The translations under genes were made by a program, and so were the position numbers. This document shows, piece by piece, positions 6,019-14,991 of a DNA stretch of 61,549 bases. The notes under the pieces are model-generated. The model did no database searches and was not told where the DNA came from. It was given only the letters and a program-made list of their open reading frames with translations. Origin of the DNA: RGIG9041 sp045593905 (GTDB taxonomy: Bacteria; Bacillota; Clostridia; Oscillospirales; QAKW01); the NCBI GenBank assembly GCA_045593905.1, contig JAZNXL010000074.1, positions 1 to 61,549 of the forward strand, read 5' to 3'. The first letter of the stretch is position 1. Each line of letters starts with the position of its first letter.

Positions 6019-8643
6019 ATGGCAAAAGAACTTGAAAAGGTTTATAACCCATCGCAATTTGAAAAAGACATTTATAATATGTGGCTTGAGCGCAAATATT
6101 TTCACGCTGAGCCCGACAGCAAAAAGGAACCGTTTACAATTGTAATTCCCCCGCCCAACGTAACAGGTCAGTTACATATGGGTCACGCACTTGACGAAAC
6201 GTTACAAGATATTTTAATAAGATATAAGCGTATGCAAGGCTTTAATGCGCTTTGGATTCCCGGCACCGACCACGCAGGTATTGCTACACAAATTAAAGTT
6301 GAGCAAATGCTTCGTGAACAAGAAGGGCTTTCACGCTACGACCTTGGACGCGAAAAGTTTTTAGAGCGTGTTTGGGAGTGGAAAAAGCTTTACGGCGACC
6401 GCATTGTAAACCAGCTTAAAAAGCTCGGCTCGTCATGTGACTGGGACCGCGAACGCTTTACAATGGACGAGGGTTGTTCAAAAGCTGTTAAAGAGGTTTT
6501 TGTTAACCTTTACAACAAGGGTCTTATTTACAGAGGCAACCGCATTATTAACTGGTGCCCCAACTGTATTACCGCGCTTTCTGACGCAGAGGTTGAATAC
6601 GCTGAAGATGCAGGTTATTTTTGGCATATCCGCTACCCTGTTAAAGACAGTGACGAGTATGTTGAAATTGCTACAACCCGCCCCGAAACAATGCTCGGCG
6701 ACAGCGCAGTTGCAGTAAACCCCAACGATGAAAGATACACCCACCTTGTTGGCAAAACACTTATTTTACCGCTTGTTAACCGCGAAATTCCTGTTATTGC
6801 CGATGAGTATGTTGATATTGAATTCGGTACAGGTTGTGTTAAGATTACACCCTGTCACGACCCCAACGACTTTGAGGTTGGTAAGCGCCATAATCTTGAA
6901 GAAATTCTTGTGCTTGACGACAGCGCAAAGGTGAACGAAAACGGCGGCAAGTATGAAGGTCTTGACAGATACGAGGCAAGAAAACAAATTGTTGCCGACC
7001 TTGAAGCAGGCGGATACCTTGTTAAGATTGAGCCGATTTCGCATAACGTTGGTAAGTGCTACCGCTGCGGTACTACCGTTGAGCCGATTGCGTCAAAGCA
7101 ATGGTTTGTTAAAATGCAACCGCTTGCAAAAGATGCTATTGACGCTGTTAAAAACAAAGACACCGAGTTCGTTCCCGAAAGATTCCAAAAGACATATCTT
7201 AACTGGATGGAAAACGTTAGAGACTGGTGCATTTCGCGTCAACTTTGGTGGGGCCACAGAATTCCCGCATACTACTGTGACGACTGCGGCGAGATGGTAA
7301 TTTCAAAAACCGACGTTCACGAGTGTCCTAAGTGTAAGTCTGCAAACATTCGTCAAGAAGAAGATGTTCTTGACACCTGGTTCTCGTCAGCACTTTGGCC
7401 GTTCTCTACACTCGGCTGGCCTGAAAAGACCGATGAATTTAACTATTTTTACCCCACAAGCGTACTTGTAACAGGTTACGATATTATTTTCTTCTGGGTT
7501 GCAAGAATGATGTTCTCGGGTCTTGAACACACAGGCGTTGCACCCTTTAAGCACGTGCTTATTCACGGACTTGTACGCGACAGTCAAGGCCGTAAAATGT
7601 CAAAATCACTCGGCAACGGCATTGACCCGCTCGAGATTATTGACCAGTACGGTGCTGACGCATTAAGATTTACCCTTGCTACAGGTAACGCGCCCGGTAA
7701 CGATATGCGTTTTTACAACGAAAGAGTTGAAGCATCGCGTAACTTTGCCAACAAAGTATGGAACGCTGCTCGTTTTATACTTATGTACGCTACAAGCGAA
7801 AACGCAAGTGACTACGCTATTGATATTACAAAGCTTACCGACGAAGACAAGTGGATACTCCACACATTCAACGAGGTAGTAAAAGACGTTACCGACAGCC
7901 TCGACAAGTTCGAGATTGGTCTTGCGCTTCAAAAGGTATATGACTTTATTTACGACAGCTTCTGTGACTGGTACATTGAACTTGTAAAACCGAGACTTTA
8001 CGAAGGCGGCGACAGTGCTAAGCATGCGCTTTCAGTTCTTGTTAGCGTATTTGCAGGCACACTTAAAATGTTACATCCGTTTATGCCGTTTATTACCGAA
8101 GAGATTTGGCAGTCAATGCCTGTTGACGGCGATTCTATTATGGTATCGCAGTTCCCTGCATATAATAGTGACTATGTATTTGAAGACGAGTGCACAAAGC
8201 TTCAAAACATTATGGAGTCGATTGTTGCAATAAGAAACAGACGCGCTGAAATGAACGTGCCGATGTCTAAAAAGGCAAAGCTTTACATTGACGCAAGAAA
8301 GCCCGGCGCTTTTGACGGCAGTGAAAAATTCTATTTAAAGCTTGCAGGTGCAAGCGAGGTTATATTTGGTGTTTGCAACGAGGATAATGCAGTTAAAATT
8401 GTTACAATGGCAGCTGATTTATACATTCCGTTTGAAGACCTTGTAAACCTTGAAGAAGAGCGTGCAAGACTTAATAAAGAGCTTAAAAAAGCACAAGACG
8501 AGCTTGACCGCGTTACTAAAAAGCTTGCAAACGCAGGCTTTGTTGCAAAAGCACCCGAGGCTCTTATTAATGCCGAAAAAGAAAAGCTTGTTAAATACGA
8601 GACACTTGTTAAAACTCTTACCGAGTCAATAGAAAAACTTTAA
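6019..8643 (+). CDS. valS: Valyl-tRNA synthetase
   Basis: This 874-residue class I synthetase charges tRNA-Val. It shows the HIGH motif (PPPNVTGQLHMGHAL, near residue 45), the editing-domain residues TTRPETMLGD, zinc-ribbon-like CxxC pairs (CYRCG; YCDDCG and ECPKCK), KMSKS (GRKMSKSLGNGIDP) and a C-terminal coiled coil (LEEERARLNKELKKAQDEL) typical of ValRS. The start is ATG 6019, preceded by AAGGAG; the in-frame sequence further upstream belongs to the T-box. folC follows after 2 bases, so the pair is cotranscribed. Confidence 0.98.
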   Translation: MAKELEKVYNPSQFEKDIYNMWLERKYFHAEPDSKKEPFTIVIPPPNVTGQLHMGHALDETLQDILIRYKRMQGFNALWIPGTDHAGIATQIKVEQMLREQEGLSRYDLGREKFLERVWEWKKLYGDRIVNQLKKLGSSCDWDRERFTMDEGCSKAVKEVFVNLYNKGLIYRGNRIINWCPNCITALSDAEVEYAEDAGYFWHIRYPVKDSDEYVEIATTRPETMLGDSAVAVNPNDERYTHLVGKTLILPLVNREIPVIADEYVDIEFGTGCVKITPCHDPNDFEVGKRHNLEEILVLDDSAKVNENGGKYEGLDRYEARKQIVADLEAGGYLVKIEPISHNVGKCYRCGTTVEPIASKQWFVKMQPLAKDAIDAVKNKDTEFVPERFQKTYLNWMENVRDWCISRQLWWGHRIPAYYCDDCGEMVISKTDVHECPKCKSANIRQEEDVLDTWFSSALWPFSTLGWPEKTDEFNYFYPTSVLVTGYDIIFFWVARMMFSGLEHTGVAPFKHVLIHGLVRDSQGRKMSKSLGNGIDPLEIIDQYGADALRFTLATGNAPGNDMRFYNERVEASRNFANKVWNAARFILMYATSENASDYAIDITKLTDEDKWILHTFNEVVKDVTDSLDKFEIGLALQKVYDFIYDSFCDWYIELVKPRLYEGGDSAKHALSVLVSVFAGTLKMLHPFMPFITEEIWQSMPVDGDSIMVSQFPAYNSDYVFEDECTKLQNIMESIVAIRNRRAEMNVPMSKKAKLYIDARKPGAFDGSEKFYLKLAGASEVIFGVCNEDNAVKIVTMAADLYIPFEDLVNLEEERARLNKELKKAQDELDRVTKKLANAGFVAKAPEALINAEKEKLVKYETLVKTLTESIEKL

Positions 8644-8645
8644 TT

Positions 8646-9902
8646 ATGAATTACGAACAAGCAGAACAATTTATACACAAAACACTAAACTTTGGGTCAC
8701 GACCGGGGCTTGAGCGCATAAGTAAGTTATGTGAGCGCCTCGGCAACCCGCAAAACGACCTTAAGTTTGTTCACGTTGCAGGAACAAACGGCAAGGGCTC
8801 AACCGTTACAATGATTGCCTGTGCACTTGAGGACGCAGGCTACAAGGTTGGTAAATTCACCTCGCCCTACGTTTACGATTTTCGTGAGAGAATTGAAATT
8901 AACGGACAGATGATTTCAAAAGAGGACCTTGCCAAGTTTACAAACATTGTTAAAGAGCAATGTGAACAAATGGACGACCACCCCACCGAGTTTGAGATTA
9001 TAACCGCTATCGGCTTTTTATACTTTAAAAGTCAAAGCTGCGATTACGTAGTGCTTGAGGTTGGTATGGGCGGACGGCTTGATGCCACAAACATTATAAA
9101 CTCCCCTGCCGTTGCAGTTATAACATCAATATCACTTGACCACGTTCAGATTCTTGGCGACACCGAGCAAAAGATTGCTTTTGAAAAAGCAGGAATAATC
9201 AAAAACGGTTGTTACTGCAGTGTTTATCCGCAAAACAGCGCCGAGGTTACAAAGGTATTTGAAGACAAGTGTGCCGATGTAGGCGCTAAAATGTTAAAAG
9301 CTGACCTTTCACAGCTTAAGGTTATGGCGGTAAAGCAAGAAAAGAATGTTTTTGAGTACAAGGGTGTAAGATACAACACAACCTTCAGGGGTCCTCATCA
9401 GATATACAACGCGCTGAATGCTATTACTGCACTCGAAGCACTTGGTATTGAAAGTGAGCATATTGTATCGGGTGTTAACAGGGCAACCGCTCACGCAAGG
9501 TATGAGGTTATACATCAAAGCCCGCGAATTATTGTTGATGCAGGTCACAACCGCGACGGTGTTGAGCAGCTTATAAAAACACTTAATGCTGACAAAAAAG
9601 TAAAACGGCTTATCGTGGTGTTTGGTATGTTAAAAGACAAGGCATACCAATACGCAATACGCGAGATTGCATCAATTGCAAACACAATGGTTTGCGTAAA
9701 GCCTGATAGCCCAAGGGCTCTTTCGTGGTACGATATGAAAAACATTGCCGAAATGTTTTGTACCGATTGTTATGGCTTTGACGAGGCAGAAGACGCTGTA
9801 AAGCTTGTGCTTAAAAAGGCAACACCAAACGACACCATACTTATTTGCGGTTCGTTTTACATTATTGAAAAAGTCGTAAAACAGCTTAATACGTTACTTT
9901 AA
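8646..9902 (+). CDS. folC: Folylpolyglutamate synthase / dihydrofolate synthase
   Basis: This 418-residue Mur-ligase-type enzyme adds glutamate to folates in an ATP-dependent way. It has the P-loop VAGTNGKGSTVTMI near residue 45, the folate-loop region (GKFTSPYVYDFRERIEING), the central motif GMGGRLDATN and the C-terminal ligand region (DAGHNRDGVEQL). The valS-folC order is frequent in Firmicutes. It ends just before a hairpin that separates it from spoIIA. Confidence 0.96.
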   Translation: MNYEQAEQFIHKTLNFGSRPGLERISKLCERLGNPQNDLKFVHVAGTNGKGSTVTMIACALEDAGYKVGKFTSPYVYDFRERIEINGQMISKEDLAKFTNIVKEQCEQMDDHPTEFEIITAIGFLYFKSQSCDYVVLEVGMGGRLDATNIINSPAVAVITSISLDHVQILGDTEQKIAFEKAGIIKNGCYCSVYPQNSAEVTKVFEDKCADVGAKMLKADLSQLKVMAVKQEKNVFEYKGVRYNTTFRGPHQIYNALNAITALEALGIESEHIVSGVNRATAHARYEVIHQSPRIIVDAGHNRDGVEQLIKTLNADKKVKRLIVVFGMLKDKAYQYAIREIASIANTMVCVKPDSPRALSWYDMKNIAEMFCTDCYGFDEAEDAVKLVLKKATPNDTILICGSFYIIEKVVKQLNTLL

Positions 9903-9915
9903 TCGACAAATTATT

Positions 9916-9950
9916 AAAAGACTTTTTGTTATTATAACGAAAAGTCTTTT
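9916..9950 (+). terminator. Hairpin between folC and spoIIAA
   Basis: AAAAGACTTTTTGTTAT pairs with ATAACGAAAAGTCTTTT with a short loop and a T-rich tail. It looks like an intrinsic terminator for folC, but it lies only 18 bases before the spoIIAA ATG, so any spoIIA promoter must be upstream of it. Confidence 0.75.
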
Positions 9951-9968
9951 TTATTTTAGGAGAAAACT

Positions 9969-10280
9969 ATGAAAGTGGAATTTAAAATGTGCGGTGAGCG
10001 ACTGACGGCACTTATGGTTGGCGAGATTGACCACCACACTGCAAAAGGTATATGCGAAAAAATTGATTTTAGGCTAAATGTGGACAAGCCGCAAAAGCTT
10101 GTGTTTGATTTTTCTGGTGTTAGTTTTATGGATAGTTCGGGACTTGCGGTTGTGCTTGGCCGAAAAAAGCTATGTGATAAGATTGGCGCAAAGGTTTATG
10201 TTGCAAACATTGGACAGGGCCCAAAAAAGATACTTAAATTAGCGGGCGCGGACAAGTTTATAGAATTTTTGGAGGATTAA
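9969..10280 (+). CDS. spoIIAA: Anti-sigma F factor antagonist SpoIIAA
   Basis: This 103-residue STAS-domain protein contains FMDSSGLAVVLGRKK, in which Ser57 of DSSG is the expected phosphorylation site for the SpoIIAB kinase. Unphosphorylated SpoIIAA releases sigma F from SpoIIAB in the forespore. AGGAG lies before the ATG. It is the first gene of the three-gene spoIIA operon, with 1 base between each gene. Confidence 0.95.
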   Translation: MKVEFKMCGERLTALMVGEIDHHTAKGICEKIDFRLNVDKPQKLVFDFSGVSFMDSSGLAVVLGRKKLCDKIGAKVYVANIGQGPKKILKLAGADKFIEFLED

Positions 10281-10281
10281 T

Positions 10282-10719
10282 ATGAAAAGTGACAACAGTA
10301 TTAAAATTGAATTTTTATCAAAATCGTGCAACGAGGGGTTTGCGCGTGTTGCGGTTGCGGCACTTGCAACCCAGCTTGACCCTACACTTGAACAAATAAG
10401 TGAAATTAAAACGGCTGTAAGCGAAGCGGTTACAAATTGCATCGTTCACGGATACAAAGACAAAATAGGCAAAATATACATAAACGCAAGGCTTAACAAA
10501 AACAAGCTTACAGTTACAATACGCGACAAGGGCTGCGGCATTGAAAATATTGAAATGGCGCGCGAGCCGCTTTTTACAACGGGAAATGAAAACGAACGCT
10601 CAGGCATGGGCTTTACCATTATGGAATCGTTTATGGACAAGGTTACGGTGCGCTCACAAATTGACAAAGGTACACGCGTTACAATGAGCAAGATAATTAA
10701 AACAAAATCGGAGATGTAA
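10282..10719 (+). CDS. spoIIAB: Anti-sigma F factor / serine kinase SpoIIAB
   Basis: This 145-residue GHKL-type ATPase has the N box EAVTNCIVHGY, the G1 box IRDKGCGIENI and the G2 region RSGMGFTIME. It holds sigma F inactive and phosphorylates SpoIIAA. GGAGG precedes the start. Position between spoIIAA and the sigma gene confirms the identification over RsbW-type kinases. Confidence 0.95.
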   Translation: MKSDNSIKIEFLSKSCNEGFARVAVAALATQLDPTLEQISEIKTAVSEAVTNCIVHGYKDKIGKIYINARLNKNKLTVTIRDKGCGIENIEMAREPLFTTGNENERSGMGFTIMESFMDKVTVRSQIDKGTRVTMSKIIKTKSEM

Positions 10720-10720
10720 T

Positions 10721-11380
10721 ATGCCGTCGGCAATAGAAGAACAAAAGCTTGTAACCGAGAACATGGGGCTTATCAATCTTGCGGCTAAAAAATATATTGG
10801 TTTTGGTGTTGATTACGAAGACCTTTTTCAAATTGGCGCAATCGGGCTTGTTAAGGCGGCAAAGGCATTTGACCAGAGCAAAAACATTAAGTTTTCAACC
10901 TATGCGGTAACCAAAATTATTGGCGAAATTAAAACTTATTTAAGAGACAACGGCGAAATTAAAGTTCCAAGGCGGGTAAAAGAACAAAAGTTTAAAATTG
11001 AAAAGGCACACTCGCTTTTGTTAAAGCAACTCGGGCGTGAACCACGGATATCAGAAATTGAGCAGTATACCGGTTTTAGTGCAGATGAAATTATATACGC
11101 ACTTGATGCAACACAAAAATCAATTTCACTTGATATACCGCCCGACGAGGGCGGAATAACCGTAGGCTCGTCGTCTGAAGAAGAATATATAATAGATAAA
11201 ATAATGATTTCGCAAATGCTTAATACCCTCTCTCCCCAGGAGCGTAAAATTATTGTTTTACGCTATTTTAAAGATAAAACTCAAGCTCAAATTTCGAGGG
11301 CGCTCGGTCTTTCGCAGGTGCAGGTTTCGCGCGCCGAAAAAAAGATTTTAAGTAAACTTAAAGAAAACTCAAAACTATAA
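10721..11380 (+). CDS. sigF: RNA polymerase sigma factor, sporulation sigma F
   Basis: This 219-residue sigma-70 family protein shows region 2 (DLFQIGAIGLVKAAKAFDQ, KFSTYAVTKIIGEIKTYLRD), a region 3 HTH (REPRISEIEQYTGFSADEI) and region 4.2 (TQAQISRALGLSQVQVSRAEKKIL). As third gene of spoIIA it is sigma F, the first forespore-specific sigma factor. Downstream, the CIRCE dyad may also help end this transcript. Confidence 0.95.
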   Translation: MPSAIEEQKLVTENMGLINLAAKKYIGFGVDYEDLFQIGAIGLVKAAKAFDQSKNIKFSTYAVTKIIGEIKTYLRDNGEIKVPRRVKEQKFKIEKAHSLLLKQLGREPRISEIEQYTGFSADEIIYALDATQKSISLDIPPDEGGITVGSSSEEEYIIDKIMISQMLNTLSPQERKIIVLRYFKDKTQAQISRALGLSQVQVSRAEKKILSKLKENSKL

Positions 11381-11387
11381 ATAAAAA

Positions 11388-11414
11388 TTAGCACTCTTTT
11401 GTCGAGAGTGCTAA
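11388..11414 (+). promoter_or_regulatory. CIRCE element (HrcA operator) upstream of clpB
   Basis: TTAGCACTC (11388-11396), a 9-base spacer and GAGTGCTAA (11406-11414) match the CIRCE consensus exactly. HrcA binding here would repress clpB without heat stress. A TATAAA at 11376-11381 would place the start at the dyad, the usual layout but with a poor -35; alternatively TTGTAC (11425-11430) and TATTAA (11448-11453), 17 apart, lie downstream. Confidence 0.95.
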
Positions 11415-11522
11415 TTTTAACATTTTGTACATAGTTTGTTAATTATTTATTAATAAATATAGAGTAGACTAACAGTGAAACAGTTAGTGGGAGTTTTAGT
11501 CTTTTAAAAGGAGATGTTAATA

Positions 11523-14102
11523 ATGAATATAAATAAATTCACTGAAAAATCGGTTGAAATGTTGAACAGTGCACAGGCTGTTGCAATCGACAACGGAAAT
11601 CAGCAATTAGAGCAGCTTCACCTATTGCTTGCACTTGTTAATCAAAAAGGGCTTATAAATCAGCTTTTAATTAACCTTGGTTGCAACGAGGCACAGTTTG
11701 CAAGCGATGTTTCAGACGCGGTTATGAGACTACCTAAAGTCACAGGTGCCGGTGGTGACGTTTATATGTCGCAAGAGGTTGCAAATGCGCTTTCAGTTGC
11801 CGAAAAGACTGCTGAAAATATGAAAGACGATTATGTATCGGTTGAGCATATATTTTTAGCTATAATTTCAAAGCCGAGTGCTGATGTTTTAACTATTTTA
11901 AATAAGTACGGAATCAAAAAAGACGATGTTTTAAATGCGCTTGTAAAAATACGCGGTAACACACGCGTTACAAGTCAAAACCCTGAGGACACTTATGACG
12001 CGCTTAACAAGTACGGTACTGACCTTGTCAAACGCGCAAGAGAACAAAAAATGGACCCTATTATTGGTAGGGATGTCGAAATCAGAAACGTTATAAGAAT
12101 ACTATCACGAAAGACTAAAAACAACCCTGTTTTAATTGGTGAGCCGGGTGTTGGTAAAACAGCTATTGCAGAAGGTCTTGCACAGCGCATTGTTAAAAAT
12201 GACGTGCCTTCGGGGCTTAGAGATAAAACAATATTCTCGCTTGATATGGGTGCGCTTATTGCCGGCGCTAAATATCGCGGTGAGTTTGAAGACAGGCTAA
12301 AAGCGGTTTTGAACGAGGTTAAAAGCAGCGACGGTCAAATAATTTTGTTTATTGACGAGCTGCACACCATTGTAGGCGCAGGTAAAACTGACGGAGCTAT
12401 GGACGCGGGCAACCTTTTAAAGCCTATGCTTGCACGCGGTGAGTTACATTGTATAGGCGCTACTACCCTTGACGAGTACCGCAAATACATTGAAAAAGAC
12501 CCTGCTCTTGAACGAAGATTTCAGCCTGTGCTTGTTGAACAACCAACAGTTGCCGATACCATTGCAATTCTTCGCGGTCTTAAAGAGCGGTATCAGGTTT
12601 TTCACGGCGTTGAGATTGAAGACGCAGCACTAATTTCGGCGGCAACGCTGTCTGACAGGTATATAACCGACAGGTTTTTGCCCGACAAGGCTATTGACCT
12701 TGTAGACGAAGCGTGCGCGCTTATACGCTGCGAGATTGACTCGATGCCGCAAGAACTTGACGATATTTCGAGAAAAATTATGCAACTTGAGATTGAAAAA
12801 CAGGCTATTAAAAACGATAAAGACGCTGTAGCAAGGCTTGAGGATATTAAAAAAGAGCTTTCCCAGCAAAAAGCCGAGTTTGACACAATGAAAGCAAAAC
12901 TCGATAACGAAAAGAGCGCGATTTTAAAACTTTCTGACATAAGAAAGCAAATTGAGGATATAAACAAGCAAATTGAAAACGCCGAACAAAATCACGACCT
13001 TGAAAAAGCGGCAAAGCTAAAGTATGGCAAACTGCCTGAGCTTACTAAATTACTTGCCGATGCAGAGGCTACCGCTGCTGCGACAAAGAGCGAAAACTCT
13101 CTTCTTCGTGACAAAGTTACCGACGAGGAGATTGCACGAATTGTTGAACGTTGGACGGGAATACCTGTATCACGCCTTGTAACAAGCGAAAGGCAAAAAC
13201 TTTTGAATCTTGATAAAATATTGCATAAGCGTGTAATCGGTCAGGACGATGCCGTAACACGAGTGTGTGATGCTATTATCCGTTCGCGTGCAGGTATACA
13301 AGATGACAACAGACCAATCGGGTCGTTTATGTTTTTGGGACCTACAGGCGTTGGTAAAACCGAGCTTGCAAAAGCACTTGCCGAAACTCTTTTTGACGAT
13401 GAAAAGAACATTATAAGAATTGATATGACCGAGTATATGGAAAAGTTCTCGGTATCAAGGCTTATCGGTGCGCCTCCCGGATACGTTGGTTTTGAAGACG
13501 GCGGACAACTCACCGAAGCAGTAAGGCGTAAGCCGTATTCAGTTGTTCTTTTTGACGAGGTTGAAAAAGCACACCCCGACGTATTTAATATACTGTTACA
13601 GGTGCTTGACGACGGAAGAATTACCGACTCTCAAGGGCGCACGGTTGATTTTAAAAACACCATTATAATTCTCACATCTAATCTTGGCTCGTCGTATCTT
13701 TTAGAAGGTATTGACCAAAACGGCAATATTAAAGATAGTGCAAAAGAGCAGCTTGATGCACTTTTAAAACAAAGCTTCAGGCCCGAGTTTTTAAACCGAC
13801 TTGACGAGATTGTGTATTATAAGCCGCTTACAAAAGACGATATTTATAAAATTATTGAGCTATGTATTAACTCACTAAACAAGCGTCTTGCTAAAAAAGA
13901 GATTGAATGTTCTCTTACAAACGGTGCAAAAGATTATGTAATAGAAAATGCCTACGATGCCGTTTATGGCGCAAGACCACTAAAGCGCTTTATACAAAAA
14001 CACATTGAAACCTTAATAGGCAAACAAATTATTGAAGGCAAAATAACAGACGGCAGTAAAATTGTTATTGATATTGACGGCGACAACCTAATAGTTAAGT
14101 AA
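11523..14102 (+). CDS. clpB: ATP-dependent chaperone ClpB
   Basis: This 859-residue Hsp100 disaggregase has a Clp N domain (residues 1-145), a first AAA module with Walker A GEPGVGKTAIAEGLA, a long coiled-coil middle domain (about 400-530), and a second AAA module with GPTGVGKTELAKALAE and FDEVEKAHPDV. The middle domain separates ClpB from ClpA and ClpC. ATG 11523 is preferred to an ATG at 11514 that abuts the AAAAGGAG site. The CIRCE element indicates HrcA control. It works with the DnaK system to rescue aggregated proteins. Confidence 0.96.
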   Translation: MNINKFTEKSVEMLNSAQAVAIDNGNQQLEQLHLLLALVNQKGLINQLLINLGCNEAQFASDVSDAVMRLPKVTGAGGDVYMSQEVANALSVAEKTAENMKDDYVSVEHIFLAIISKPSADVLTILNKYGIKKDDVLNALVKIRGNTRVTSQNPEDTYDALNKYGTDLVKRAREQKMDPIIGRDVEIRNVIRILSRKTKNNPVLIGEPGVGKTAIAEGLAQRIVKNDVPSGLRDKTIFSLDMGALIAGAKYRGEFEDRLKAVLNEVKSSDGQIILFIDELHTIVGAGKTDGAMDAGNLLKPMLARGELHCIGATTLDEYRKYIEKDPALERRFQPVLVEQPTVADTIAILRGLKERYQVFHGVEIEDAALISAATLSDRYITDRFLPDKAIDLVDEACALIRCEIDSMPQELDDISRKIMQLEIEKQAIKNDKDAVARLEDIKKELSQQKAEFDTMKAKLDNEKSAILKLSDIRKQIEDINKQIENAEQNHDLEKAAKLKYGKLPELTKLLADAEATAAATKSENSLLRDKVTDEEIARIVERWTGIPVSRLVTSERQKLLNLDKILHKRVIGQDDAVTRVCDAIIRSRAGIQDDNRPIGSFMFLGPTGVGKTELAKALAETLFDDEKNIIRIDMTEYMEKFSVSRLIGAPPGYVGFEDGGQLTEAVRRKPYSVVLFDEVEKAHPDVFNILLQVLDDGRITDSQGRTVDFKNTIIILTSNLGSSYLLEGIDQNGNIKDSAKEQLDALLKQSFRPEFLNRLDEIVYYKPLTKDDIYKIIELCINSLNKRLAKKEIECSLTNGAKDYVIENAYDAVYGARPLKRFIQKHIETLIGKQIIEGKITDGSKIVIDIDGDNLIVK

Positions 14103-14103
14103 T

Positions 14104-14150
14104 AAAAACACCTTTCTTTGAATAGAAATTATTTAAAGGAAGGTGTTTTT
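14104..14150 (+). terminator. clpB terminator whose 3' arm is the yabP ribosome binding site
   Basis: A 16-bp stem (14104-14119 with 14135-14150, one U-G pair) ends in a T run. Its 3' arm contains AAAGGAAGG (14135-14143), the ribosome binding site of the next gene, whose ATG begins at 14152. Confidence 0.85.
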
Positions 14151-14151
14151 T

Positions 14152-14421
14152 ATGGTCGAAAACATACCCCAAAATATAATTTTAGAGGGACGAAAAAAAC
14201 TACTCGTATCGGGAGTTTGTGATATTGATAGCTTTAACGACATACAAATTAACGCAATAACCAATCTTGGTGGGCTTGTAATTAAAGGCAGTGAACTACA
14301 CATAAGTAAGCTTTCGGTTGAAAAAGGCGAGCTTGAGGTACAAGGAAAAGTCGATTCGCTTGTTTACACGCAAATTAAGCAAAAAGGCGGTATGTCGGTT
14401 ATTAAAAAGATTTTTAGCTAA
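14152..14421 (+). CDS. yabP: Sporulation protein YabP
   Basis: This 89-residue protein matches the YabP/YqfC family: an opening ILEGRKKLLVSGV, the central SFNDIQINAITNLGGLVIKGSELHI, and a closing beta region. In Bacillus yabP is made in the mother cell under sigma E and is needed with YabQ for spore cortex formation. ATG 14152 is used, as an in-frame GTG at 14143 lies inside the ribosome binding site. yabQ follows after 3 bases. Confidence 0.9.
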   Translation: MVENIPQNIILEGRKKLLVSGVCDIDSFNDIQINAITNLGGLVIKGSELHISKLSVEKGELEVQGKVDSLVYTQIKQKGGMSVIKKIFS

Positions 14422-14424
14422 GCT

Positions 14425-14991
14425 ATGGAACTCTATTTTTCGAAACAATTTATAATTTTTTTATACTCACTTTTAACAGGTAGTATTATCAACATTGTTT
14501 ATGATGTTTTTAAAATAATGCGAAAAACATTTAAGCACGGGTTTTTGGCTGTGTTTATTCAAGATATTACATTCAGTTTTATTTCGCTTTTTATATCGAT
14601 AGCATTTATAAGCGTTTTTAACTACGGGCAAATACGCGGGTATTTAATATTCGGGCTTGTATCGGGATTTGTAATAACACATTTTACTATAGGTAACCTG
14701 ATTGTTATAGTTTTATCGCGTATTTTTAACCTAATATTTGCGCCTTTTCGATATATTTATAATAAATTTAAACTTTTTTTAAAAAAACTCTTTATTTTTA
14801 CTGAAAAAAGGTTTATTATTATAAAGGAGTATTTTACTAAAAGAAAGGAAGGTGCAAAAACAGGTGGCAAAAGTTTCATCAAGAAAAACAAGCATATTTG
14901 TAAAAATAGTTTTCGCAATCGTTATCGCTTACCTGCTTTATGTACTAATCGACCTTCAGGTAAAAATAAACGCAAAACAATCAAACATTAA
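14425..14991 (+). CDS. yabQ: Spore cortex biosynthesis protein YabQ
   Basis: This 188-residue integral membrane protein has four hydrophobic segments in its first 110 residues (IIFLYSLLTGSIINIVYDVF, FIQDITFSFISLFISIAFISV, YLIFGLVSGFVITHF, IVIVLSRIFNLIFAPF) and a basic tail. The yabP-yabQ-divIC order identifies it. It is needed for spore cortex assembly and sits in the outer forespore membrane. Its last 128 bases overlap the following gene in another frame, and that part of the protein is low-complexity and basic. Confidence 0.88.
   Translation: MELYFSKQFIIFLYSLLTGSIINIVYDVFKIMRKTFKHGFLAVFIQDITFSFISLFISIAFISVFNYGQIRGYLIFGLVSGFVITHFTIGNLIVIVLSRIFNLIFAPFRYIYNKFKLFLKKLFIFTEKRFIIIKEYFTKRKEGAKTGGKSFIKKNKHICKNSFRNRYRLPALCTNRPSGKNKRKTIKH

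Noticed and set aside
6437..8632. Many long open frames on both strands inside valS
   Set aside because: They are shadows of a strongly coding gene, with Arg/Leu/Thr/Val-biased translations and no ribosome binding sites.
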